Source: Nephromyces sp. MM_2019 (taxonomy: Eukaryota > Apicomplexa > Aconoidasida > Nephromycida). Taken from it: 17,093 nt of DNA. Shown one piece after another: positions 1-7,908 of this stretch. Location: positions 1 through 17,093 of the forward strand of contig JADHZB010001469.1 of assembly GCA_015657535.1 (NCBI GenBank), read 5' to 3'. Position numbers and translations under genes: made by a program. How positions within the stretch are numbered: the stretch's first letter is position 1; every line of letters starts with the position of its first letter. A model generated the notes under the pieces. The model ran no database searches, was not told the DNA's origin, and saw only the letters and a list, made by a program, of their open reading frames with translations.

Positions 1-1499
1 CTGCTTCTGCTGAGCTCAAGATGTTGCTAACATCTTCCCACTCTCCATCCACATTCTCCTTAAAGAGAAGAACCCTGTTATCACCACTAGCTACTGCTAA
101 TACTATACCAGTTACAGACCAAGAAACCCTCCAAACAGGGCAGCCAATCTGAAGAACCTGCTGATTCCTCCAGGCTTCACCCTCTCCTCCTTCACCCTTG
201 TTAACCCATATGATGACGGTGTTATCTTCAGAGCAAGAGGCTATACAGTTGGTGGGTAAGCCTATACGAGGTCTCCACGCTACATCTCTAACCCACTCTG
301 TGTGTCCCCCCTTATCTGTTAGGTGAGCTTCCTCCTTCCACCTCCTCTTATCCTCATCATAAACCCAAATCCTCACCTGATTATCACACCCCCCCGTTAC
401 TAGCTTCATCGAATCTCCAAACTGTTGTGAGTAGAATTGGGGGGGGGGGCCATGCCCATTATAGCCGGAAACGCCGTTATGAGACTGGTAGGGCTGTTGG
501 GAGGCGTTTTGGAGTCGATCAAGGCCGGTGAGTGAGGGGGTCGATGAGGAGAGATTTGTGTGTCCGGATGATTGGTGGGGGGTGATGGTGGTGTGACCTT
601 CGAACGTGTGTAGAAAAGCGCCACCGTTAGCTGAGACGGAGAACTGATTGGAGGGGTGTCGATTCGCGATGGGGTGGGAGCCTTGGAGGGAACCGCTGCA
701 GCTTGTCATTCCTGGGGGGGAAGGAGGGTGAGGGTAGGGGGGTCAGTGGAGGTTGGTGGGAATATGTCGGTGGGAATATGTCGCCACATAAGAAGCAAAG
801 TACAAAAAGCAAAACACACACACACACACAAACTAAACCGGCAAAACTGCAAACCAACAAGCTCAATAAAAAAGCACAAACACACACACAAAAATTACAC
901 CCACACACACCCACAAACCCCCACCACCCCATACCCCCCAATTTTTACACCACTCGCCTCCTACACACACAAACGACCTCTCAACCCCTCCCCCATCCCT
1001 CCATAGTACCCATAAGAGCTGGAACCCATGAGACGCTATTCACTCCATTTGAGTGGCACTGAAAAACCTGCTTAAGCCACTGATGATCAGGCTGGTAGGA
1101 CCACACACACACAGTCCCATCAGATGATCCAGAGGCAAGGTGAAGACCAAACTGCCATGGAGCCCAGGCAATACAGTTAACTGAGGCTGTGTGTTCTTCA
1201 CCGACGAAGATGCTGCTCCAGTTCTCAGGAGATGATTCCTTCCATATCTGAATCCTCTTATCGTAGGAACAGGAGGCTAGTAGACTACCAAACTTTGGGT
1301 GAGCCCAACACACCTGCCATACTGGAGCAGAATGCCCATTCAGAATCGCGAGATTTGAGGGGGCTTTCGTTGAGATATCCCATATGCGTATGCTATGATC
1401 AGAAGAAGCTGTAGCCAAACGCTTCCCATAGTAATCAAACTGAGCGTCATGAAGGGCACTTGAATGGCCAGTATCAAAGCAACAAAGAGTGCGAGCCAT
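1..1499 (-). CDS. SEC13: Sec13 (COPII coat / nuclear pore WD40 protein), two exons, 3' end cut by window
   Basis: Beta-propeller protein of the COPII outer coat (partner Sec31), also a component of the Nup84/Nup107 nuclear-pore subcomplex in well-studied eukaryotes. Exon 1 is 1499-1010 (residues 1-163) and exon 2 is 711 to the window edge, giving at least 400 residues. Exon 1 shows the family N-terminus (HDAQFDYYGKRLAT at about 17-30), SDHSIRIWD, PVWQVCWAHP and SCSYDKRIQIW. Exon 2 resumes with GGCDNQVRIW, EWVRDVAWRPRIGLP and a last blade with GDNRVLLFKENVDGEW. Human Sec13 is about 322 residues, so only a few C-terminal residues should be missing. The excess is a Gly/Ser/His/Gln-rich insertion of roughly 70 residues between blades 3 and 4, at the start of exon 2. 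The start codon has a good context (AAAATGG). The frame crosses a run of eleven G (439-449, plus strand) intact. Identity is certain; the exact splice junction is inferred. Confidence 0.93.
712..1009 (-). other. Sec13 intron 1 (GT-AG, 298 nt)
   Basis: The sense strand begins GTACTATGG and ends in seven C followed by AG. The junction splits a glycine codon (G|GA) and joins the SWVPALM end of blade 3 to the insertion in exon 2. The 5' two thirds are G- and TG-rich on the sense strand; the last 60 nt are C-rich. Long open frames inside it (Thr/His-rich on plus, Cys/Val-rich on minus) are products of the CA/TG repeats and are not genes. Confidence 0.8.
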
Positions 1500-1500
1500 T

Positions 1501-1965
1501 TTCCGGGCGGTGGGGGGGAGGGTGTGGGGGGTGGATGCTGAGGGGTTTATGTGGGTTAGGAGGTAATACAGGAGTGGTGGGGGGATTTTGAGGGCGTGTG
1601 GGGGGTTTGAAGGTGTTCGTGCTTGTGTTTTGCCAGAGGGCTGAGGGGGGGCTTGCTGGATTAGAAGGGGCTAATACGGGGGCTTTGTGGGAGGCTGTGC
1701 TAGATGAGCAGAAGGGTTAATACGAGGGCTTTGTAGGGATGATTTTTGGGGGGGGTCTGGTGGTTAATCAGAAACTCAGATGTATGACAAGCACTAATGA
1801 AGCTCGGGGGGTTTTTGGCAGGGGGGTTAGTAGGATGTACTGGGGGGTTATTCAGAGGTAGTGGGGTCTTTGGGGGATGTCGAAGGATATCAAATGGTGG
1901 TACTGGGGGCTAAGGGAGTTACTGGGGGGTAAAGGAATTACTGGGGGGTGTTGAGGCAGAGTAAC
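1501..1965. promoter_or_regulatory. G-tract-rich upstream region of Sec13 (promoter/5' UTR)
   Basis: Directly before the Sec13 start codon the plus strand (template strand of Sec13) carries dozens of runs of 4-7 G, starting at 1511 with four G tracts inside about 30 nt. It also holds short degenerate repeats, for example two copies of a GGGCTTTGT-containing block (about 1654-1740) and repeated ATTACTGGGGGGT words at 1915-1950. No coding frame is convincing. By position it should contain the Sec13 promoter and 5' UTR; no TATA-like or initiator motif can be assigned. Confidence 0.5.
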
Positions 1966-2570
1966 AGGTGTTTTGAGATGAAGCAAACTGTTAGCCTAGG
2001 AGGAGGCTGGGGTAGCTTCAAAGCTTCTTCCTAGAGGCAGACTACACAATACTGAGCCGACATCTGTGTGTGTAGCTCGTACAAGGCTGTCGGTGTGTGT
2101 GCTGCAGAGTTTGAAAGCAGAAAAGGGAGAATTTCTAGGTGATACTGTGTGCTCTACTCTAAGACTAGAAGATACACGCAAGCTTTCACCTGAGACAATA
2201 CTGCAAGCGGTAGCCTAAGCCTAACAAGCCCAATCAGCAGTATAAAGTAAGTCCGCTCCATGCGTGTGTGTGTGATGAGTTTGTTTCAAAAGCTCTTTGC
2301 AAAGAAGCGTGACATTGCTCTTCATATCATCAGCAGGAGATTAAAAATAGGTAGCCAGATTCTCATGAAAATTTTCCAATAAATCGACTGCTTCATTTAA
2401 AACACACACAGATTCATCAACTCAAAATATTCGGGGTTTTAAGGGTAAAAAGGCTAGAAAAAGTAGCTCAAAGAAGAAGAGAAAAGGTAAAGATGATCGC
2501 AAAACTTACAACACACAAGGACTAGCTCTGAGAAGCATTCTACTCTCAAAGAGACTTAAAAATCAGCAAA
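1966..2570. other. Intergenic stretch with open frames but no assignable gene
   Basis: Mostly unique sequence. A plus-strand frame without ATG is open from about 2000 to 2217, and a good donor-like GTAAGT occurs at 2248, followed by a TG run (2263-2274). The opposite strand is also open over part of this (1996-2181). I recognise no family in either, so the stretch is left unassigned. Confidence 0.4.
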
Positions 2571-2860
2571 CACACACATTCACAATCAAGCAAACACACA
2601 TGGACTCACACGCCCAAACAAACATTCAAAAAAGAACTAGCACTCACAAACACGGACTCAGATATAGACAAACATGTACATAGACTCGCACACACACTTG
2701 TAAACACGGACACGCACACTCGCACACACTTATGGGATCACACTCACACAAGGATTGAAACACACACTCGCACACTCAAACTACCACACATACACACTCA
2801 AACTCTCAAATTATCACACACACACTTAAACTCTCATACACACATACAATATTCACTTAA
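2570..2860. repeat. CA-rich degenerate repeat tract (plus strand)
   Basis: Dense ACACAC words separated by short spacers such as CTCAAACT and CTCGCACAC. The polarity is uniform: CA on plus, TG on minus. A separate pure CA run lies at 2968-2986. No coding potential beyond Thr/His-rich artefact frames. Confidence 0.75.
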
Positions 2861-4432
2861 GCAGCATCTGCAATAAAATCCCTGAGAATAAAGCTCTCCG
2901 AGACAATGAACAGACGCCAAAATTTGAGGAGGAAACGAACCAAACCGTCTATGGTTTCTTCATGAAGACACACACACACACACACTAGCAATGCATCCTT
3001 CAGCACTTTTAAATGAAGAGAAGAACAGGATTAAAAACTGAGGTTCTCTACAGTCAAAGGAGGCTTATCATTCGCCTTACATGTAAAACCTTGGAGTAAG
3101 GGAAGAAACAGCGTTTCATAGAGTGAACGATAGCTTAAATGAGAAGAAAGGAGTGTGTGGAATTGTAGGGCTACTAACTGAAGCTGACTTTGCTATCAAA
3201 CAGCACACACCAGTAAAACTAGAAGAGATACACACACATGAAATGCTTATGAAGGTAAACACCCACAGGCGCATCAAAAGAGCGCAACAAAAACAAACTC
3301 ACATCAGACAGGAAAAAACACACAAATACATAAATCAACTGCTTTGGAAAAGTTACACTCCAAAAACTTACAAAAAAAAGACACACACAACAAACTCTTT
3401 GGAAAACACTCACACACAAAGATCAACCGCTTCAGATAACAGCCACACAACCAAAACTCACCAAAATACACATACCAATCTCTTCGGAAAACACACATAC
3501 ACAACAAAAAAAAACAAACCCACATACACACATAAAAACACCCACCCACACACACACACACACCGTTTGCTGCTGCTATTTACCAGCCACTCTTATCACT
3601 AGTATGAGCTTTCTGAATTGAGAGAAAGTGTATGCGAGCACCCCGTCATCCACACTGTACATACACTCCGATCAGAGGGTATTATATCGCTGGGAAGGCA
3701 AGAAAACCACATCTCTCTGCCAGAAGAGGAAGATATTTGGATAAACTCCCGAGTGATGATGAAAGAGTGACGAGTAGTTCGTATATTCAAAGTGTGTGTG
3801 AAGCTGTTGTTTCCATTTTGAGGGCGGCAGCGGGAGGGTGTGGAAGTTGCGTGCGTGTGTGTGTGGATTGGTGTGCATGGGCTGGTGTGTGCATGCGACA
3901 GCCATGTGGCGCGTGTGATACCTGTGTGTGCGTGTGATACCTACGTGTGTGATACCTGTCTGTGATACCTGTGTATCTATGCCATACCGATGTGTGTGTC
4001 TGTGTGATACCTGTGTCTGTTATACCTGTGTGCGTGTACGATGCCTGTGTGTGTGAATTGGCTGGAGGACGTCGGCTTAGCGTGTGTGAGAGCGCCGCTG
4101 ATTTTTTGTAGGATGTTCATATACCACAAGAATGTGCAAGCTGGGGAGTGTGCAACAAACACAAAAGAGGATGTAAGTGTGTGTGTGTGTGTGAGACTTT
4201 TAAAATGCTTGAGTGTGTGTGTGAGATATTTAGAATGCTGGCTTATGTGTGTACAACATAGAGATTGTTTTCTCTACGCATGTATGTGTGAACTCTACCC
4301 GCAGATTTTTTCAATAGCAAGTAAGCTGTAGCAGTTCCTTGTGTGTGTGTATGTGTGGGAACCTTTTCATCATTTCGCCGTATTCCATTAGAATCTCAGC
4401 GTTGAGGTGGCAGCTCGCATCGCAGAAGGAAG
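2857..4432 (-). CDS. Candidate multi-exon gene of unknown function (tentative exons)
   Basis: Tentative. Four unique islands on the minus strand can be chained in consistent phase: 4432-4363 (ends phase 2), 3803-3665 (donor GTATGT), 3192-3090 (donor GTTTTA) and 2957-2857 (stop TAA at 2859-2857). They would encode about 136 residues including HLSYRSLYETLFLPLLQ and GLVRFLLKFWRLFIVSESF, which look amphipathic-helical, perhaps helical-repeat-like. No known family is recognised and no start codon is identified. The intervening DNA is CA/TG-rich, as in the three supported introns. Against it: acceptors lack clear pyrimidine tracts, and the opposite strand also offers phase-compatible open islands (2000-2211, 3603-3752, 4112-4172, 4987-5064). 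If real, it would end upstream of Sec13 in the same direction. Confidence 0.22.
3200..3570. repeat. CA-rich degenerate repeat tract (plus strand)
   Basis: Alternating ACACAC words and A-rich spacers (CACACAAAGATCAACC, CACATACACAACAAAAAAA and similar), ending in a pure CA run at about 3546-3562. A 159-codon plus-strand frame across it (3123-3602) is Lys/Thr/His-rich from repeat composition and is not accepted as a gene. Confidence 0.75.
3840..4060. repeat. TG-rich minisatellite with GTGATACCTG unit
   Basis: On the plus strand the word GTGTGATACCTGTGTG recurs with variable spacing (about 3915-4045, at least six exact or near copies, including TATACCTGTG and CGATGCCTGTG variants), embedded in GTGTGTG sequence. 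The polarity is opposite to the CA tract to its left. The same word appears once more at about 13337-13350. Confidence 0.7.
4174..4360. repeat. TG-rich tract with duplicated GTGTGTGAGANNTTTANAATGCT block
   Basis: After a donor-like GTAAGTGTG (4173) the plus strand carries TG runs at 4178-4192, 4212-4223 and 4339-4356. Two degenerate copies of a block ending TTTAAAATGCTTG / TTTAGAATGCTGG follow the first two runs. Confidence 0.55.
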
Positions 4433-4449
4433 CTGCACTACTACCTGAG

Positions 4450-4935
4450 TTTACAGCTAGATAGCATGTGTGCACACATACATTAGCACGCATATGCTGA
4501 ATGCATGCACATACACAAATGATTCATTAGCACACATATGGATGAACAATAAGTGCCCTGAAAAGCCTCTACATTGAATATACACGCACACCCTTACTGA
4601 CATGCACACAAGTCTCAGATCACACATATAGACGAGATGTTCGGGCTCACACACATCCCTACTCACACACAAACATCCTAATTTGCGAACACATATCCCA
4701 ACTCGCACACACACCCTCTTGCAGCCCCCCAACCACACCTCCTGTGCGCCACTTCGTGATTAACACACCCTCTCAAAGCAATTCATACACCAGTGTCTCA
4801 AACTCCCCCCTCCCCACACAAGCAAACCCCCCTCTTCCCACACACACCCCCCCACCCGCACACACACAGCAACCCACCAGCCCTCACCCAACCCCCCCCT
4901 GATCACCCCTCCACCCCCTCCCTATTCTGTTTACT
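4450..4935. repeat. CA- then C-rich tract (plus strand)
   Basis: From 4465 to 4740 the plus strand is rich in GCACACACAT and ACTCACACAC words; from 4740 to 4935 it becomes CCCC/CACACCCCCC-rich. It ends before an acceptor-like TTCATTGCTTCCGCAG (4971-4986). No gene is visible; frames on both strands are repeat artefacts. Confidence 0.65.
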
Positions 4936-5084
4936 CACCCCTTCAGGTTCCTCTTTTTCCTCCGTCGATTTTCATTGCTTCCGCAGGTTTGTATGAGATG
5001 ATGAGGAAGTTGCCACTAGCATTTCTTGAAGCTTTAAATTTCTTCTTCCTCCGCATTCCTTGAGCCGCAGGCATACAAAACTAC

Positions 5085-5259
5085 TTCTCCCTTCTCCCCC
5101 TGCTTCTTCTGTTTCTTTTGCTCTTTTCACCTCTTCTTCCCCTTCTGCTGTTTTTCCCGCTTCTTCCCCTTCTTTTCCTTCTTCTTCCTCTCCTTCTTTT
5201 CCCTCTTCTTCTACTTTATTTTCCGTGTTTCTCCCCCTCCCCATCCCCCATCTCCCACA
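5085..5259 (+). promoter_or_regulatory. Polypyrimidine (CTTCTT-rich) leader before the ubiquitin-like gene
   Basis: About 160 nt of almost pure C/T on the plus strand (CTTCTTCCCCTTCT-type words) run up to the start codon at 5260. By position this is promoter or 5' UTR. The mirrored Glu/Lys-rich frame on the minus strand (4972-5244) is a low-complexity artefact. The tract is long enough to favour triplex (H-DNA) structure, which is inference only. Confidence 0.5.
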
Positions 5260-6428
5260 ATGCTAAAAGCCACCCCCAACATCATTTTCCGACGGCTTTT
5301 TGCCCATCCCCCCCAAATGGGCATGCCAAAACTTCTCCCCTTCACATCCCCCCTCCCTCCCGTCACATCAAGAAGCTTTTCATCCAACACAAAATCATTT
5401 TCTTTCGCAAATTCGCTCTCCTCCTTCTTCAAGTTCCGACTAGAGCGCCTCTATCACACCTTCTACTACGCTCAATACTCTAACAAATACGTCCTTGTTC
5501 TACTATTTCCTGCGTTGATGTTTTACGTTCGCTTCAAGAACGATACGAAACTCTATTATCGGGTTTACTTACCTTCTTCTTCTAGCAATGAAGAAGGTGA
5601 TCCCACACACTACACCTATCTCATGGAGGCTTTAGCTAGCAAAGAAGAGGAAGTAGGCTCGCCAAAAAAGAGGAATGGTGAGCTCTCTGCTTCTAATGGA
5701 GGAAAGGGGGGTGTGGGGGTAGAAGCAGGAGGTAGTAATGGATTGATTGGAGGTGTGCTGTCGGCATCATCTTCGGAAAGCTCAGCGGGGAATCTTCCAC
5801 TCTCCCCACCCGTCAGAAAGGGAGGAGATCTCCCCATGATGGCGTGGTCCAATGGGAAGAAATTCTATATGAAAGATGATGCTACTGTCGAAGACTTAAT
5901 GGGTGAAATTTGGGGGGGGAAGAAGAATATTCCGCAGAATGTGGTGGCGTTTTGTAGAGGGAGGGTGTTGGAGGGTGAAGATAATCTCAGCGTTGCAGTG
6001 AAGACGTACTGCAGGAGGGACCCGAAGATCTTTATGTGGAGAGATACTGGTGCATGTTGAGTGTGTGGGTGGGGGGTTGTGTGTTGAGTGTGTGGGTGGG
6101 GGGTTGTGTGTTGAGGGTGTGGGTGGGGGTTGTGTGTCTGGGTGGGGGTTGTATGTCTAGGTGGGGGTATTTGGTATTGTGTGTTACTGTGAAGGGATTC
6201 TGTGTCACTGTGAAGGGATTGCGTGTTGCTGTGTATTTTTGTGTACTATTCTGTGGGATTTTGTGCCATGCACTTGCACTCAAGCCAACACATCCCCCCC
6301 CAGAAAAAGCGCACACACTGGATTTTTATGTCCACCTCTTGATTACCCCTAATGATCCGAGACTTGACGGATTTGAATGTCAAACAACGCAGATGCACGT
6401 CTTTGGTGTGTGTACATACACCGTCTAG
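5260..6428 (+). CDS. Membrane-anchored ubiquitin-like-domain protein, presequence-like N-terminus (two exons)
   Basis: Not recognised as a named gene. Exon 1 is 5260-6049 and exon 2 is 6304-6428; the join is phase 1 (G|AA) and gives 304 residues ending at TAG. Residues 1-61 contain no Asp or Glu but many Arg/Lys/Ser/Phe, as in a mitochondrial presequence. One hydrophobic helix follows at about 77-91 (YVLVLLFPALMFYV), then a Tyr-rich stretch and a low-complexity Ser/Gly-rich linker (about 105-190). Residues 195-262 match the ubiquitin-fold pattern: NGKKFYMKDDATVEDLMGEI, then IPQNVVAFCRGRVLEGEDNLSV and a final strand PKIFMW. There is no terminal Gly-Gly, so conjugation is unlikely. The exon-2 tail (LDFYVHLLITPNDPRLDGF) is unfamiliar. 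Without the splice the protein would stop at 6060 after 266 residues. The start has a good context (CCCACAATG). Organelle targeting and the ubiquitin-like assignment are inferred from pattern only. Confidence 0.75.
6050..6303 (+). other. Intron of the ubiquitin-like gene (GT-AG, 254 nt) with a 27-bp minisatellite
   Basis: Begins GTGCATG and ends with eight C followed by AG, closely matching the C7-AG end of the Sec13 intron. The 5' half is G/TG-rich and carries a 27-bp repeat (GTTGAGTGTGTGGGTGGGG...) starting at 6056, 6083 and 6110, then shorter decayed copies to about 6170. Two copies of ACTGTGAAGGGATT lie at about 6186-6220. The 130-codon Cys/Val/Gly-rich frame starting at 6036 is the repeat read through, and becomes genuine only in exon 2. 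Confidence 0.65.
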
Positions 6429-7290
6429 CGTAGATACACGAAGAAGTATCTTCTTTTCCAATGATTCAACTCTTCTTCACCCTCTTCGTGGCTACGCTCG
6501 AAGTTGAAGATTTTGTTCTTCCTACATTTGGAAGTTACCAAAGCATTGTGTGTGTGTGTGTGGATGATATGTAGCACACATTGATGAGTTTCCATTGTAT
6601 GTAGTTATCGCACACATGAATCTTCAAAACTGCTCAGACTCAAGGTACGAAGCGTATTAGCCTTTTTAGCTTTATTGGTGTGTTGGTGGGTGAAGTTGTT
6701 TGTGTGTGTGTGTGTGTGAGGTTGTTTGTGTGTGTGTGTGTGAGGTTGTTTGTGTGTGTGAACTTGTTTGTACGAGGGGGTGTTTAGAGCATCTGAAGCT
6801 TCGTGGATATGTGTGGCGCTCCCTAGTAAGACCTATGCGGTTGGTGTGTTAGCAGGGTGATATCTGTCAATGTTGTCTGTGTGGTTGTGTTTGTTCTGTT
6901 GATAGGGATTCTGCTTGCGAGGGCGCCTCGTATGTTTTTGTTTGTGTGTGTTGGTTGTGTGTGGCCGTTGGCCCCTGATGTGTTTTTTGTGTGTGCGTTC
7001 CCGTGCGTGTACATTTGTGTGCATATTTCTGTGTGTTAATTCGCATAAGAGAAAGCGAACCTATTTTTATCGAAGGATTCTACACTCTAGTGCTATCAGA
7101 ACTCTCCTTTACAAGGCTTACTGCTATTTTTACATCTTAGAAGCAGAAACAAGCTCTTCAGTTTTGGTCTGCAGGAAGCAGTAGGTGTGCGTACACTGGG
7201 AAAAGCGGTCGCTGCTTGTTCAGGGGAAATGTGCCTACTATGATGATTGTCTTTGGCTACCAAAAGAGGGCATTTTACACTCCCAAAACA
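6429..7290. repeat. Intergenic region with TG-rich repeats
   Basis: 3' of the ubiquitin-like gene. It contains a TG run (6547-6562), then about three units of GAGGTTGTTTGTGTGTGTG (6693-6775), then looser TG-rich sequence to about 7040. 7040-7290 is mixed sequence with no supported gene. Short frames on both strands are Cys/Val- or His/Thr-rich repeat products. Confidence 0.6.
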
Positions 7291-7389
7291 GCAGTCAAAC
7301 TGATGAATGCACACACACAGCTTTGCATGGCGATAGACCACTCATGTATCTTGACGTTATATATAGCTTTATGCCGTGCACATATTTTA

Positions 7390-7660
7390 TACTATAGAGG
7401 AGGGTGAACACATGTTCACGCTGTAGAGACATCATCAAGCTATGGAGAAACACATCTTCATGCTATACAGACACACACCTTCACCCTATACACACGCGAA
7501 CAGACACCTTCACCCCATATACACACGAACACACATCTTTACCCTATAAACACACACGCGCTTTCGTACTACATATGAAAAACACTGCTTTCCACTTTAT
7601 GGTGGTGATTTTATCTCCAGAAACGAAAAACACACACAAAACACATGAAAGCTCTGACAA
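7390..7660. repeat. Degenerate CA-rich minisatellite (about 30-35 bp unit)
   Basis: Five or so diverged units of the type ACACACCTTCACCCTATACACACGCG run from about 7405 to 7560 (CTTCATGCTATACAGACACACAC, CTTCACCCTATACACACGCGAAC, CTTCACCCCATATACACACGAAC, CTTTACCCTATAAACACACACG). Less regular CACACA words follow. A 131-codon plus-strand frame across it is repeat-driven. Confidence 0.6.
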
Positions 7661-7908
7661 GAGCTCCACCTATCAAGCTACACCCCCCTCAAAACACAAA
7701 GCAGAAAACATCATAAGATCACGAGCATGCTGCTGCTCTTTGGAAGATACTGGAGGAATCTTCAAGAAGCTTCAAACAGACTTCATTATGCGAGAGTAAT
7801 GCCTTGACGAACACATACCACTCTCCAGCCCCTCAGATAACCCCACACACACACCACTGAATAGCTAGTCTTTGATATTGCCTTTTTAAGGTATAGAATA
7901 AGCACCCA

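Noticed and set aside
406..624. Apparent frameshift or separate small protein at the eleven-G run in Sec13
   Set aside because: Counting codons from the exon-2 acceptor gives one open frame that passes the run (reading Gly-Pro-Pro-Pro-Gln) straight into the conserved GGCDNQVRIW strand, so no frameshift is needed; the 72-codon frame is an off-frame shadow.
656..1062. Two plus-strand frames of about 116-119 codons, Thr/His-rich
   Set aside because: They lie across the Sec13 intron and are composed of CA-repeat codons.
3123..3602. 159-codon plus-strand frame, Lys/Thr/His-rich
   Set aside because: Most of it is degenerate CA repeat, which lacks stop codons in every frame; no family signal or codon structure separate from the repeat.
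4972..5244. 90-codon Glu/Lys/Gly-rich minus-strand frame
   Set aside because: It is the complement of the polypyrimidine tract upstream of the plus-strand gene; low complexity without a domain.
6036..6428. 130-codon plus-strand frame as an independent gene
   Set aside because: Its first two thirds are the intronic 27-bp repeat; only the last 41 codons are taken, as exon 2 of the gene starting at 5260.
7404..7799. 131-codon plus-strand frame
   Set aside because: Built on a diverged CA-rich minisatellite; no recognisable motif in the non-repeat end.
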